DNA of 64,000 nt from VXNE01 sp965205735 (GCA_965205735.1 OZ242179.1:992001-1056000), one strand, 5' to 3'. Numbered from the stretch's first letter, positions 8,290 to 17,410 are shown. The notes: generated by a model not told the origin, from the sequence alone. Translations and numbers: made by a program.

Positions 8290-8436
8290 ATGAGCTTTTG
8301 CAGCTACGACCAAGAGGAGATCGCGCACTTCACGACCGAGGTGAGAAGCAGGGCCGAAAAAGCCCACGAAGACGAGTTCGAGGGCATCAATGCCGAGGAC
8401 ATCTTCTGGGAAGAATATGGGGACGAACATGGCTGA
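8290..8436 (+). CDS. Small acidic hypothetical protein (48 residues)
   Basis: An ATG at 8290 opens a 48-residue frame reading MSFCSYDQEEIAHF, then an amphipathic charged helix (VRSRAEKAHEDEFEG) and an acidic end (DIFWEEYGDEHG). Composition is protein-like, with a regular alternation of acidic and basic residues. The frame is closed upstream by TGA at 8272, so it is either a genuine small protein or the tail of a gene lost by rearrangement. No family is recognised. It lies tail to tail with cusA (20 bp gap). Confidence 0.4.
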   Translation: MSFCSYDQEEIAHFTTEVRSRAEKAHEDEFEGINAEDIFWEEYGDEHG

Positions 8437-8455
8437 ACCACCAGTGATCACGGCC

Positions 8456-11400
8456 CTACTCCTCGCCCCGGGACGCCTGCGGCAGTCCCCGCGCATTCCA
8501 CAGGTAGTACACGACCGGATAGAGACACAGGACGACGATCCCGGAGGTGACGACGCCGCCGACCAGCGGCGTGGCGATGCGCTTCATGACGTCGGCGCCG
8601 GCACCTGCGCTCCACATGATCGGCAGCAGCCCGATCACGTCCGTGGCGATGGTCATGAGTATCGGCCGCACACGTTTGACCGTTCCCTCCTTGATCGCCT
8701 CCATGAGCCCGGCGCGATCATTGAGCAGGCCGCGCTCCCGGTAGTCCTGGACCGAGACGTTGAGATACAGGAGCAGGACGGTCGCGGTCTCCGCGTAGAG
8801 GCCCGCCAGGGCGATGATGCCGACCCAGACGGCGATGCTCAGGTTGTAGTCGAGCGCGTAGAGCAGCCAGATCGCGCCCGTGAGCGCGAACGGCGCGCCC
8901 AGCAGGACCAGGAGCGTTTCGGCCACGGACTTCCTGCTGATGTAGATGATCGCGGCGATCAACAGCAACGTCGCCGGGATAACGAATGCCAGCCGCCGCT
9001 CGGCCCGTTGCATGTATTCGTACTGCCCGCTCCAGGCGATGGTATAGCCCGCGGGCAGGACGATTCGCTCCGCGACAGCTTCGCGGGCGGCGTCGACGTA
9101 TCCGCCGACATCGACATCGTGGATATCGACATAGACCCAGGCATTCGGTTTGGCGCCCTCGCTCTTGATGCTCGGCGGACCCACGACGTATTCCATGCTG
9201 ACGAGACGTCCCAGGGGAATATGCGCTCCGGATGGCGCGGTCACCAGAACATCGCGCAGCGCGGGGAGGTCGTCCCGCAGTTCGCGGCTGTAGCGCAGAT
9301 TGACCGGATAGCGTTCAAGACCTTCCACGGTCGTCGTGATGTTCATGCCGCCGATGGCGGTCTGGATCACATCCTGCACGTCGCGCACCGTCAGGCCGTA
9401 GCGGGCGATGGCATCCCGGTCCACCTTGAAGTCGAGATAGTTTCCGCCCATCACGCGCTCCGCATACGCGCCAACGGTCCCGGGCAGGTCCCGAACGACG
9501 GCTTCGATTTTCTTGCCGAGCCGCTCGAGCACCGCGAGGTCCGGACCGGCGATCTTGATCCCCACGGGCGTCTTGATGCCCGTGGATAGCATGTCGAGGC
9601 GGGTCTTGATCGGCATCGTCCAGGCGTTCGTCAAGCCGGGGACCTGGATCGCCGCGTTCAGCTCTGCGGTGAGCTTGTCGGGGGTCATGCCGGGCCGCCA
9701 TTCGCTCCGGGGCTTCAGCATGATCGTCGTCTCGATCATCGACAGGGGCGCGGGATCGGTGGCGGTCTCCGCGCGCCCGATCTTGCCGAAGACCTGTTCG
9801 ACTTCCGGGAAGGTCCTGATGATTCGGTCTGTCTGCTGCAATAGTTCGCCCGCCTTGGTGATGGAGATGCCGGGCAGCGTCGTCGGCATGTACAGGAGAT
9901 CGCCCTCCCAGAAGGTCGGCATGAACTCCGAACCCAACCGCGCGAACGGCACGGCGGTGATGGCCAGGAGGAGGACCGCAAATCCCAGGACGGGCGCCTT
10001 GAAACGCAAGACAGAATTCAGGATCGGGCGATATATCCAGGTGAGAAATCGGCTGATCGGATTCCTGTCCTCCGGCAGGATCCTGCCTCGCACCCAGTAG
10101 CCGACGAGGACCGGAACCAGCGTCACCGAGAGCAGCGCCGCCGCGGCCATGGCGTAGGTCTTGGTGAAGGCGAGCGGCTTGAACAGCCTCCCCTCCTGTG
10201 CCTCCAGGGTGAACACGGGCATGAACGAGATGGTGATCACGAGCAGGGCGAAGAACAGCGACGGGCCCACCTCCTTCGCAGCCTCTGCGATCACCTCCCA
10301 GTGGGGCCGCCGTCCGCGGTTTCGCGCGAGGTGCTGGTGGGCGTTCTCCACCATGACGATGCCGGCGTCGACCATCGTCCCGATCGCCACGGCGATGCCG
10401 CCGAGCGACATGATGTTGACGTTGAGTCCCTGCAACCCCATCACGATAAAGGCGATGAGGATGCCCACCGGCAGCGTGATGATGGCGACGAGACCGCTCC
10501 TGACGTGGAACAGGAAGACCAGGCAAATCAGCCCGACGATCAGCAGTTGCTGGGCTAGGCTCATGCCGAGGCTTTCGACCGTGCGCTCGATCAGCGCGGT
10601 GCGATCATAGGCGACCTCGATCTCGACGCCCTCCGGGAGCCCGGCCTTGACCTGGGCGAGCTTGGCCTTGACGTCGCGGATCACCTGCAGGGTGCCCGCG
10701 CCGTGTCGAACGACGACGATGCCGCCCACTGTCTCGCCCTCGCCGTTCCACTCCGCCAGGCCGCGACGCATCTCCGGCCCGATGCTGACGCTCGCCACGT
10801 CCCGAAGCAGGATCGGCGTACCGCGCGCGTCCACGCCCAGGGCAATCTTTCTGATGTCATCCAGGGATTCGATATAGCCGAGCCCGCGGATCATGAACTC
10901 CTTTTCGGCCACCTCGAGCAGGCGCCCGCCGACATCGCTGTTGCTGTTCTGGACGGCGGAGCGAATCTTCGAGATGGAAATGCCGTAGGCGCGAAGCCGG
11001 TTCGGGTCAACCGTGATCTGGTACTGCCGCACGAAACCGCCGACGCTCGCGACCTCGGCGACGCCGGGAACGCTCGTCAACGCGTACTTCAGGAACCAGT
11101 CCTGGATCGAACGCAGTTCGCCCAGGTCATGCCGGTCGGACTTGAGGGCGTACATGAACGCCCAACCGACGCCCGTGGCATCCGGTCCGAGAGTCGGCGT
11201 GACCCCCGACGGCAACTTCCCGGAAACATAGTTCAGGTATTCGAGGACGCGGCTTCGCGCCCAGTAGAGATCGGTGCCGTCCTCGAAGATGACGTAGACG
11301 AACGAAAAGCCGAAAAACGAATATCCCCGAACAACCTTCGCGAACGGTGCCGCGAGCAATTGCGTCGTCAGGGGGTACGTCACCTGGTCTTCGACGATGC

Positions 11401-11575
11401 GCGGTGCCTGTCCCGGATACTCCGTGTAGACGATGACCTGGACATCGGACAGGTCCGGGATGGCATCGAGCGGTGCCCGAGACAGCGAATAGACGCCGGC
11501 CGCCACGACGAACAGCGTTGCGAGTGCGACGAGAAACCGGTTCTCGATCGACCAGTCGATGAGTCGTTCAAACAT
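8456..11575 (-). CDS. cusA: Heavy-metal RND efflux pump, CusA family
   Basis: 1039 residues, the normal length for an HME-RND inner-membrane pump. The N-terminus MFERLIDWSIENRFLVAL forms TM1, and residues about 40-335 and 560-870 form the two periplasmic porter loops. TM4 carries the family motif VAIGTMVDAGIVMVEN, whose Asp belongs to the proton relay of Cu/Ag pumps. It exports monovalent copper or silver from cytoplasm or periplasm across both membranes with CusB and CusC. It is the last gene of the operon, 12 bp after cusB; AGGTG six bases before the ATG serves as ribosome site. Cobalt-zinc-cadmium specificity is possible, but the partner CusB carries copper-type metal-binding motifs. Confidence 0.95.
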   Translation of the reverse strand: MFERLIDWSIENRFLVALATLFVVAAGVYSLSRAPLDAIPDLSDVQVIVYTEYPGQAPRIVEDQVTYPLTTQLLAAPFAKVVRGYSFFGFSFVYVIFEDGTDLYWARSRVLEYLNYVSGKLPSGVTPTLGPDATGVGWAFMYALKSDRHDLGELRSIQDWFLKYALTSVPGVAEVASVGGFVRQYQITVDPNRLRAYGISISKIRSAVQNSNSDVGGRLLEVAEKEFMIRGLGYIESLDDIRKIALGVDARGTPILLRDVASVSIGPEMRRGLAEWNGEGETVGGIVVVRHGAGTLQVIRDVKAKLAQVKAGLPEGVEIEVAYDRTALIERTVESLGMSLAQQLLIVGLICLVFLFHVRSGLVAIITLPVGILIAFIVMGLQGLNVNIMSLGGIAVAIGTMVDAGIVMVENAHQHLARNRGRRPHWEVIAEAAKEVGPSLFFALLVITISFMPVFTLEAQEGRLFKPLAFTKTYAMAAAALLSVTLVPVLVGYWVRGRILPEDRNPISRFLTWIYRPILNSVLRFKAPVLGFAVLLLAITAVPFARLGSEFMPTFWEGDLLYMPTTLPGISITKAGELLQQTDRIIRTFPEVEQVFGKIGRAETATDPAPLSMIETTIMLKPRSEWRPGMTPDKLTAELNAAIQVPGLTNAWTMPIKTRLDMLSTGIKTPVGIKIAGPDLAVLERLGKKIEAVVRDLPGTVGAYAERVMGGNYLDFKVDRDAIARYGLTVRDVQDVIQTAIGGMNITTTVEGLERYPVNLRYSRELRDDLPALRDVLVTAPSGAHIPLGRLVSMEYVVGPPSIKSEGAKPNAWVYVDIHDVDVGGYVDAAREAVAERIVLPAGYTIAWSGQYEYMQRAERRLAFVIPATLLLIAAIIYISRKSVAETLLVLLGAPFALTGAIWLLYALDYNLSIAVWVGIIALAGLYAETATVLLLYLNVSVQDYRERGLLNDRAGLMEAIKEGTVKRVRPILMTIATDVIGLLPIMWSAGAGADVMKRIATPLVGGVVTSGIVVLCLYPVVYYLWNARGLPQASRGEE

Positions 11576-11587
11576 CGCTACACCTGC

Positions 11588-13042
11588 TCAGTCATGGTGT
11601 TTCATCGCCGCGTCCGACGCGGGCGTCTCTTGCTCGTCCTGCTCGTCGCCCCGCAGCAGTTGCGAGATGGCGGCCTTGAGATTGCTCTCCGAATCGATGA
11701 GGAACTGGGACGAGACCACGACCTGCTCGCCCGGGGCGAGGCCGTCCGTCACTTCGTGCATTCCTTGGGCCGCCAATCCGAGCTTGACTTCGCGGGGCTG
11801 GAACAGGCCGCCGCCCTCGGCAACGATCACGACCGTCCGCTCGCCGCTGTGCAGCACAGCCTCGGCTGGCACAATCACCGCATCGGTCGCGCCCTCGGCC
11901 CACACCGAGACGTCGACGTACATCATGGGTCTCAAAACGAGGTCGGGGTTGGCCACTTCGATGAAGGCGGTGAGCGACCGCGTCGTTTGATTCACGGCGG
12001 ACCGGAAGAACAGAATTCGACCGCTCCAGCGCCGCCCCGGAAAGGCGTCGACCTCGATCGTCGCCCGACTGCCTTCGCGGACGTGCCGCAGGTCTTCCTC
12101 GTAGAACTCCGCCTGGACCCACAGCGTTGAATGGTCGGCGATCTTGAGCACGGTCATGCCCGGGCTCAGCTTCATGCCCTCCAGCGAATCGCCCATCTTA
12201 TCCACCACGAAACCCGAGGCGGGAGAGAAGAACCGCACTGTTCGCGTGGCTGTCCCCGATGCTTCAAGGTCGTCGATCTGCGTCTCCGTGATATCCCAGT
12301 AGCGCAACCGTTCGTGCGCCGCGTCGAGCAGCGATCGCGCCCGGTCGATCGCTTCCGGGTACGCTCCGCTCTCCTCAAGGCGCGCCAGGTAGTCGATCGC
12401 CGCGAGATATTCGCGTTGGGTGGTGACCAACTGCGGGCTGTAGAAGTCGAACAGCGCATCGCCCTTCTCCACCGACTCGCCGACGTTGTTGACTTGCGCC
12501 TTCTCGATCCAGCCATCGAACTTGGTATTGACCGAGACAACGTTTTCTTCGTTGTGGGCCAGAACGCCGACCGTGCGGATCGAGATGGGCAATGCGCCCC
12601 GGGTCACTTCCGTCGTCCGGACCGCGAAGTTCTGCAGGAAGCTCTGACTGACGCGGACGCCGCCATCAACGCTGCCCCCGTCTTCGTAGATCGGCACAAG
12701 GTCCATGCCCATGGGCGACTTGCCAGGCTTGTCGGAGCGATAGTTCGGGTCCATGGGCGCGCGCCAGTAGAGCGCCTTGCGCGCGTCCGCGCCCTGCCCC
12801 GTCTCCCTTGGAACAAGCTTCATGCCGCAGATCGGGCAGTTTCCCGGACCGTGTCGAATCACTTCCAGGTGCATGCCGCAGGTATAGAACGTCTCGGATG
12901 CCTGGGCGACTTCCGCATGTCTCTCGTGTGCGGCCTCGGGCAGCCACGCCCAGCCAAGAGGATTCCAAAGGGCGAGCGCCGAACCGCCCACCCCGATTGC
13001 CAGGCCAGCCAACAGGAAGAACAGTTTTGCGAGTCGCGTCAT
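11588..13042 (-). CDS. cusB: RND efflux periplasmic adaptor, CusB family, with heavy-metal-binding domains
   Basis: 484 residues with one N-terminal membrane anchor (LFFLLAGLAIGVGGSALAL). Residues about 52-80 hold a small heavy-metal-binding motif, TFYTCGMH then NCPICGMKLVP, and residues about 95-125 a second, WRAPMDPNYRSDKPG then SPMGMDLVPIYED; both are typical of CusB proteins that hand Cu(I)/Ag(I) to CusA. The membrane-fusion part follows: barrel-sandwich and long hairpin (DYLARLEESGAYPEAIDRAR), then beta-barrel (LWVQAEFYEEDLRHV). It sits between cusC (4-bp ATGA overlap) and cusA. Residues DEQDEQETPASDAAMKHHD at the C-terminus are acidic with a short His tail. Confidence 0.93.
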   Translation of the reverse strand: MTRLAKLFFLLAGLAIGVGGSALALWNPLGWAWLPEAAHERHAEVAQASETFYTCGMHLEVIRHGPGNCPICGMKLVPRETGQGADARKALYWRAPMDPNYRSDKPGKSPMGMDLVPIYEDGGSVDGGVRVSQSFLQNFAVRTTEVTRGALPISIRTVGVLAHNEENVVSVNTKFDGWIEKAQVNNVGESVEKGDALFDFYSPQLVTTQREYLAAIDYLARLEESGAYPEAIDRARSLLDAAHERLRYWDITETQIDDLEASGTATRTVRFFSPASGFVVDKMGDSLEGMKLSPGMTVLKIADHSTLWVQAEFYEEDLRHVREGSRATIEVDAFPGRRWSGRILFFRSAVNQTTRSLTAFIEVANPDLVLRPMMYVDVSVWAEGATDAVIVPAEAVLHSGERTVVIVAEGGGLFQPREVKLGLAAQGMHEVTDGLAPGEQVVVSSQFLIDSESNLKAAISQLLRGDEQDEQETPASDAAMKHHD

Positions 13043-14337
13043 GATGATTCCCCCAATGGGAATGCCGATCCGACGGCGCGTTCCATTTCGGCCAGCGTCT
13101 TCATGTACTCCGTCTGCAGGCGCGCCAGGCCAAGTCGCACGTCGAGCAGGACTTCTTCGCTGTCCAGCAGGTCGAGAACGCCGGTGGTGCCCGTCGAGTA
13201 GGCCTCCTCGGTGGAGCGCAGCGCTTGTTCGGCCTGCGGCAGCAACGCCCTTCTGAACAGGGCGATCTGTTCTTCGATCATCTGCAGCGCGAAGCCAGCC
13301 GAACGAACGGCGACACCCACGTCGTTGACCGCGTTGCGATACGCCTCCCTTGCGGCGGAATGCCGCGCGGAAGCCGCCTGGACGCCCGCGTCATATTTCG
13401 AGCGGTAGAGAGGGATATTGATGCCGAGGGTGACGCTAAACACATCCTTGCCGTTCATGGGCGGCGGCTGCATTCGCCCCGCCAGGTCTTGACGGTCGCC
13501 GATCCTTCCCCAGGCCGCCCCGACGACGACATCGGGCCAGTACTGCCGCCGGGCCAGTCGAACGCTGTCCTCGTCGCTTTCCATCCGCAGCAGAGCGGCT
13601 TTCACTTCCGGTCGGCCGGTCCGCGCGATCTGTTGCAGTTGTTCCCTATCCACCTTCGCTACCGGTCGATCAACCGGGCCGACCGCGGGAATCGGGACAT
13701 GCACCGGCTGGTCGCGCAGCGCATTCAGCGCCGCCTCCGCATCAATCCGCTTCCGCAAAAGCTCCTGCCGGCGAAAACGCACCCGCGTGATTTCCGCCTG
13801 CAGCTTGACGACCGCCTGCTGCAGACCGACGCCCTGGGAATATCGGGCTTGCGCAAGGGACTCGTAGTGCCGAAGCAACTGCTCTTCTTCCGCCGTGATC
13901 TCGATCGCTTGATCGAGGTATGCGAGGTCGTAGTAGGCGAGCTTCACCTGGCGGACCACTTCCAACCGTCGCGCCCTGACCATCTCCTCGCGCGCGGCCG
14001 CCTGCTTCGCGGCGACTTTGCCCTGGTCGGAGAGCTTCCCGAACCACGGAATCCTCTGGCTGACCGAGATGCCGCTCGTCTGCGGGCCAACTCTCGTCTC
14101 CGGAGCGCGCAGGTGTTGCGTCACGGACAACATGGGATCCGGCAGCGCGCTGACCTCTCGAACGCGCTGTCGCGCCGCCAGGTGCTCCCATAGCGCTTCC
14201 CGAACCTGCGGGTTTCTATCAAGCGACTCGGCGATCAGGGTGGCAAGCGTCGGATCGCCGTTGGTCGAATATTCCGGCACCGTCGCTTCAACCTGAACCG
14301 ACAGCAGGAGCCATGCCCCTACCTTCACTATCTTCAT
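13039..14337 (-). CDS. cusC: TolC-family outer-membrane efflux channel, CusC type
   Basis: About 432 residues from the ATG at 14337, chosen because MKIVKVGAWLLLSVQVEA is a signal sequence and AAGG lies five bases upstream; an upstream frame extension to 14382 lacks both. The protein has the two OEP repeats of the TolC family, with coiled-coil helices (for example QAVVKLQAEITRVRFRRQEL and LALDLLDSEEVLLDV-like stretches) alternating with short strands (GRPEVKAALLRME). As the outer-membrane duct of the pump it connects to CusA through CusB. Its stop overlaps the cusB start by four bases. No lipobox is evident, so it is probably not acylated. Confidence 0.88.
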   Translation of the reverse strand: MKIVKVGAWLLLSVQVEATVPEYSTNGDPTLATLIAESLDRNPQVREALWEHLAARQRVREVSALPDPMLSVTQHLRAPETRVGPQTSGISVSQRIPWFGKLSDQGKVAAKQAAAREEMVRARRLEVVRQVKLAYYDLAYLDQAIEITAEEEQLLRHYESLAQARYSQGVGLQQAVVKLQAEITRVRFRRQELLRKRIDAEAALNALRDQPVHVPIPAVGPVDRPVAKVDREQLQQIARTGRPEVKAALLRMESDEDSVRLARRQYWPDVVVGAAWGRIGDRQDLAGRMQPPPMNGKDVFSVTLGINIPLYRSKYDAGVQAASARHSAAREAYRNAVNDVGVAVRSAGFALQMIEEQIALFRRALLPQAEQALRSTEEAYSTGTTGVLDLLDSEEVLLDVRLGLARLQTEYMKTLAEMERAVGSAFPLGESS

Positions 14338-14457
14338 TGCCTTCCTTTGAGAAACGGTCTTGTCAACCTCGCGCACTGCCAAACACCCAGGGCAATCCCC
14401 GGAGCCAAGGTGAGCGAGAGCATGTCGCGGAGTACCGCGACGCAGGAAGGAAGCGGC

Positions 14458-14847
14458 TTAGCTCAGCAGCTTGTCGAAGCGGCGCACGGGGGTATCGGCC
14501 GCGCGCAAGAGAGGCGGAAGCGGTGGGTGGTAGGAGAAACCGCGCAGCGGCGATGAGAAAGCCGCGAACGCGGTCGCGGTCTGGCCATCGTCATCCCACG
14601 ACAGTTTCGGCAATTGAGGCACCTGGTCGGCGTCGTGCTTCGACACGGCCCCAAGCGCCATGCAGTCGCCGCAATCGGCGTGGTCACAGCCCATGTTCGC
14701 GACGGCGTGGCCGTCCTCGTGATGCGCATGATGGGTGGCGACCGCGTCGGCGGCGTCGATCATCGGAACGGCGCAGGCGCAAGCAACGCCGGCTAGCGTT
14801 ACGGCAGCCGCCAGCATCGACACCAAGACTGTTTGGCGATAGTGCAT
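14458..14847 (-). CDS. Small secreted His/Cys-rich protein of the efflux operon
   Basis: 129 residues: a signal peptide (TVLVSMLAAAVTLAGVACA, which could also be read as a lipobox-like LAGVAC), then a metal-ligand-rich segment, HHAHHEDGHAVANMGCDHAD, followed by CGDC, and a Pro-rich C-terminus. Similar short periplasmic proteins (DUF2946-like) accompany copper-efflux genes and are thought to bind or sense metal. It is the first gene of the operon, 120 bp upstream of cusC, and has its own promoter candidate. Function as a copper chaperone is inference from composition and context. Confidence 0.65.
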   Translation of the reverse strand: MHYRQTVLVSMLAAAVTLAGVACACAVPMIDAADAVATHHAHHEDGHAVANMGCDHADCGDCMALGAVSKHDADQVPQLPKLSWDDDGQTATAFAAFSSPLRGFSYHPPLPPLLRAADTPVRRFDKLLS

Positions 14848-14853
14848 GGTAGC

Positions 14854-14882
14854 CGTATACGCCTACCAGGGGTTCAGGTCAA
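14854..14882 (-). promoter_or_regulatory. Promoter candidate for the copper efflux operon
   Basis: Read on the minus strand: TTGACC (14882-14877), a 17-bp spacer and TATACG (14859-14854). The spacer holds an imperfect dyad, ACCT/AGGC, as in MerR/CueR-type metal promoters, although those usually have 19-bp spacers. The -10 ends only six bases before the ATG at 14847, so transcripts would be leaderless. Confidence 0.45.
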
Positions 14883-14901
14883 GCGAACGCCCTTCGCAAA
14901 A

Positions 14902-15771
14902 TTACTGAGCCGCAAGCCCTTGCGATACGTCTTCCGCGTCACCACTATCCGGATGGGCCGGCGCGTAGCGTCCGTACAGGTACGCGCCGATCCGCTCTAT
15001 ACGCTCCCGCTCGTCCGCTTCCAGCGGCCCCTGCTCCAGCGCGAGCATCGCTTCGCGCATCTGCTCCGTGCTGGCCGGCCCGCACAGCACCATGTCTACC
15101 GCGGGATGGGAAAGCGAGTACCGGTAGCAATCGCGCGCCCGAACCGGCTTCTCGCCCGGCGGCATCTTGTCCGGGTCCAGCAGGTGTTGCCAGCGCGTCG
15201 CCGTGTAGGCCACGACCAGCGGAGTTGGCCCGGTCTCCGGCACGAACGGAAACACGTCCCGCTCCGCGCCCCGATGCACCGCGTTGTAGCGCAGCATCAG
15301 CAGTTCGTAGGGGTTCTCGCCTGCCGCATAGCCCGCGAGCAGCTTCGGCAGCATCGGGCGGTTGTGGCTGCTGATCGACACGAAACGCACCTTGCCGCGC
15401 TCCCGCAGCCGCTCGAAGACATCCAGGTAGGCGTCTTCGGGGACTTCGCCGCGGTTTCCCAGCAGCAGGAAATCGAAATACTCGACACCCGCGCTCGTGA
15501 GCGCCTCCTCGACCTCCCCCGCAATGGATTCGGGATTCTTGGAGTAGGACTGTATGGTCAGAATCAGTTCGTCGCGATGCTGCCTCGACAGGTTGACCAT
15601 GGCGTGCGCGAATTCCGGCCGCCGGACCGTGCCCCAGTATAGGTAGTTGATTCCCCGCTCGAAGGCTTCCTCAATGGCGCTCGCCGGCGCGCCGAACGTC
15701 GAACCGATCCCCAGCCGGGCCGTATGCATCCCGGTTCGACCGATCTCTCGTCTTTCCAGGAAATCGTTAAT
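14902..15771 (-). CDS. Aldo/keto reductase-like protein with degenerate active site and probable ATT start
   Basis: The TIM-barrel sequence of an aldo/keto reductase is clear (REIGRTG, RLGIGSTFG, ALTSAGVEYFDFLLL, GKVRFVSISSHN). The first ATG, at 15729, would cut off the family-typical first strand (NDFLERREIGRTG). In frame 14 codons earlier lies an ATT at 15771 with GAGGAG six bases upstream, so translation probably starts there, giving 289 residues. The catalytic Asp-Tyr-Lys-His tetrad is not conserved: the FFDTA..YG segment reads YLYWGTV, the Lys strand reads LTIQSYS and the His strand LLLGNRG. A noncanonical enzyme or non-catalytic function is therefore likely. It is divergent from the Fic gene and 55 bp downstream of the copper operon start. 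Confidence 0.7.
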   Translation of the reverse strand: MNDFLERREIGRTGMHTARLGIGSTFGAPASAIEEAFERGINYLYWGTVRRPEFAHAMVNLSRQHRDELILTIQSYSKNPESIAGEVEEALTSAGVEYFDFLLLGNRGEVPEDAYLDVFERLRERGKVRFVSISSHNRPMLPKLLAGYAAGENPYELLMLRYNAVHRGAERDVFPFVPETGPTPLVVAYTATRWQHLLDPDKMPPGEKPVRARDCYRYSLSHPAVDMVLCGPASTEQMREAMLALEQGPLEADERERIERIGAYLYGRYAPAHPDSGDAEDVSQGLAAQ

Positions 15772-16062
15772 GCCCTGCTCCTCGTTCCGACCGAACGGAT
15801 AGGATTGATCCCCATCGCCTTCGATTCAAGGAGAATTCGGCAACGCGAGTGACGGAAACCTCGATGCGAAGCGACACTGTTTCCAAACGCGCAATAGCCG
15901 GACCCGCTATTTCTAGTTCATGCAGGAAATGAAAATAACGTTCCGTCCGTCTCCGCTCGGATTGCTAAACTAACGGACGCCACGCTCTTTATTTTATTTT
16001 TTCAATTAAAATGGAATAATGGTCGGCGTTATTTCGCAATCACGAATAGTCAGGAGTCGGCC
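15772..16062 (+). promoter_or_regulatory. AT-rich intergenic region upstream of the Fic gene
   Basis: About 290 bp separating divergent genes. Around 15985-16020 the sequence becomes markedly AT-rich, including ATTTTA and TAAAAT as an inverted repeat, which suits a promoter with an operator for the fic gene. No exact -35/-10 pair can be fixed with confidence. Confidence 0.35.
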
Positions 16063-17229
16063 GTGCTCCGCAACAACCAGGGCAGATACGAAGTCACCGA
16101 GTTCGGCGATGAGAGCGTCCGGGCGTTTGTGCCGTCACCCCTGCCGCCGAACCCCCCCCTGGTCCTGGACGGCACGCTACAGCAGGACCTCGAAGCAGCC
16201 GTCCTCGCGCTCGGGCGCCTCGACGGTACGGCGGGCCACCTTCCGGACAAGGCGCTCTTCCTGTACGCCTACGTCCGCAAGGAAGCGGTGCTTTCCTCGC
16301 AAATCGAAGGAACGCAGTCGTCCATCTCCGATCTGCTGTTCTACGAGCTTGAGCAGGCGCCGGGCGTGCCTCTGGATGACGTCGTGGAGGTCTCCAACTA
16401 TGTCGCCGCCCTCGAACACGGGCTGCGGCTGCTCGGCGAGGGCCTGCCCCCCTCGATTCGCCTCCTGCGCGAAGTCCATCGCGTATTGCTCACGACGGGA
16501 CGGGGCAGTTCGAAGATGCCCGGAGATTTCCGGAAATCGCAGAACTGGATCGGCGGCACGCGACCGGGAAACGCCATCTTCGTTCCGCCGCCCCACACGG
16601 CGGTCCCCGACTGCATGGCCGCGCTCGAGCGCTTCCTCAACGCGGAGGACGACGGTCTTCCCGAACTGCTTCGAGCCGCACTTGCCCATGTGCAGTTCGA
16701 GACCATTCACCCGTTCCTGGACGGGAACGGACGGGTTGGACGGCTGCTCATCACTCTCCTTCTGTACGATGCCGGGATGCTGCGTCAGCCGCTGCTGTAC
16801 CTCAGCCTGTTCTTGAAGCAGCATCGGGCGACCTACTACGAACTGCTGAACCGGGTGCGTCTCACAGGCGACTGGGAGGCGTGGGTGGCTTTCTTCCTCG
16901 AAGGCGTTCGGGCGACCGCCGAAGCGGCCCTCTCGACCGCGGATCGGCTATCCACCCTGTTTCGGGACGACCGGAACCGGCTTGCCCAGAGCGCGGGGCG
17001 GAGGCTCGGCTCGGCCCTGCGCATGCACGACGCGCTCAAGGCGCGCCCCATCCTGTCGCTGCCAGTCGCCTGCCAGGATACCGGGTTGTCCTTCCAGGCT
17101 GCGGCCTCCGCCATGGAGACGCTCGTGGGTCACCGTATCGCCCGGGAACTCACCGGCAAGCGCCGTGGCCGACTCTTCGCCTACGATGCATATCTGTCCG
17201 TACTCACCGAGGGCACGGAGCCGCTCTGA
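16063..17229 (+). CDS. Fic-domain AMP-transferase (class II, N-terminal inhibitory motif)
   Basis: 388 residues from GTG at 16063 with CAGGAG six bases upstream. The Fic core motif HPFLDGNGRVGR (H216-R227) is intact, so it can transfer AMP (or another nucleotide group) to a hydroxyl of a target protein. S78-S-Q-I-E82-G83 matches the (S/T)xxxE(G/N) inhibitory helix at the N-terminal side, the class II self-inhibited arrangement. The N-terminal region (PSPLPPNPPL) and the C-terminal winged-helix-like part (LSFQAAASAMETLVGHRI, TGKRRGRLFAYDAYL) match the common bacterial Fic/DUF4172-like family with a DNA-binding tail. The target is unknown. It is the first of a string of toxin-like genes with the RHH/PIN pair downstream. 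Confidence 0.92.
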   Translation: MLRNNQGRYEVTEFGDESVRAFVPSPLPPNPPLVLDGTLQQDLEAAVLALGRLDGTAGHLPDKALFLYAYVRKEAVLSSQIEGTQSSISDLLFYELEQAPGVPLDDVVEVSNYVAALEHGLRLLGEGLPPSIRLLREVHRVLLTTGRGSSKMPGDFRKSQNWIGGTRPGNAIFVPPPHTAVPDCMAALERFLNAEDDGLPELLRAALAHVQFETIHPFLDGNGRVGRLLITLLLYDAGMLRQPLLYLSLFLKQHRATYYELLNRVRLTGDWEAWVAFFLEGVRATAEAALSTADRLSTLFRDDRNRLAQSAGRRLGSALRMHDALKARPILSLPVACQDTGLSFQAAASAMETLVGHRIARELTGKRRGRLFAYDAYLSVLTEGTEPL

Positions 17230-17347
17230 CGCCCAATGTCCCCAAGCTGCCGTCCACATAACCAGATCCCGAGCCGGTCGTGCCCGACTTCCGGTGTTTC
17301 CGGGTCGCCTGCGAGCAGGAACGCGACCGCGCGAACACCTGGAACAT

Positions 17348-17375
17348 GGGTGCATATTCCTGGGTGCATATTCCT
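17348..17375 (+). repeat. 14-bp tandem direct repeat upstream of antitoxin gene
   Basis: Two exact adjacent copies of GGGTGCATATTCCT (17348-17361 and 17362-17375), 36 bp before the antitoxin ATG at 17411. Ribbon-helix-helix antitoxins usually autoregulate by binding repeats at their own promoter, so this is a natural operator candidate. Confidence 0.55.
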
Positions 17376-17410
17376 TGCGGCATTTTTCCCACTGTAGTAC
17401 GTTGTCTTAC

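Noticed and set aside
10703..12130. 475-codon open frame on the plus strand, antisense to cusA/cusB
   Set aside because: Composition mirrors the minus-strand RND genes, with no recognisable domain; GC-rich coding DNA commonly opens the opposite frame.
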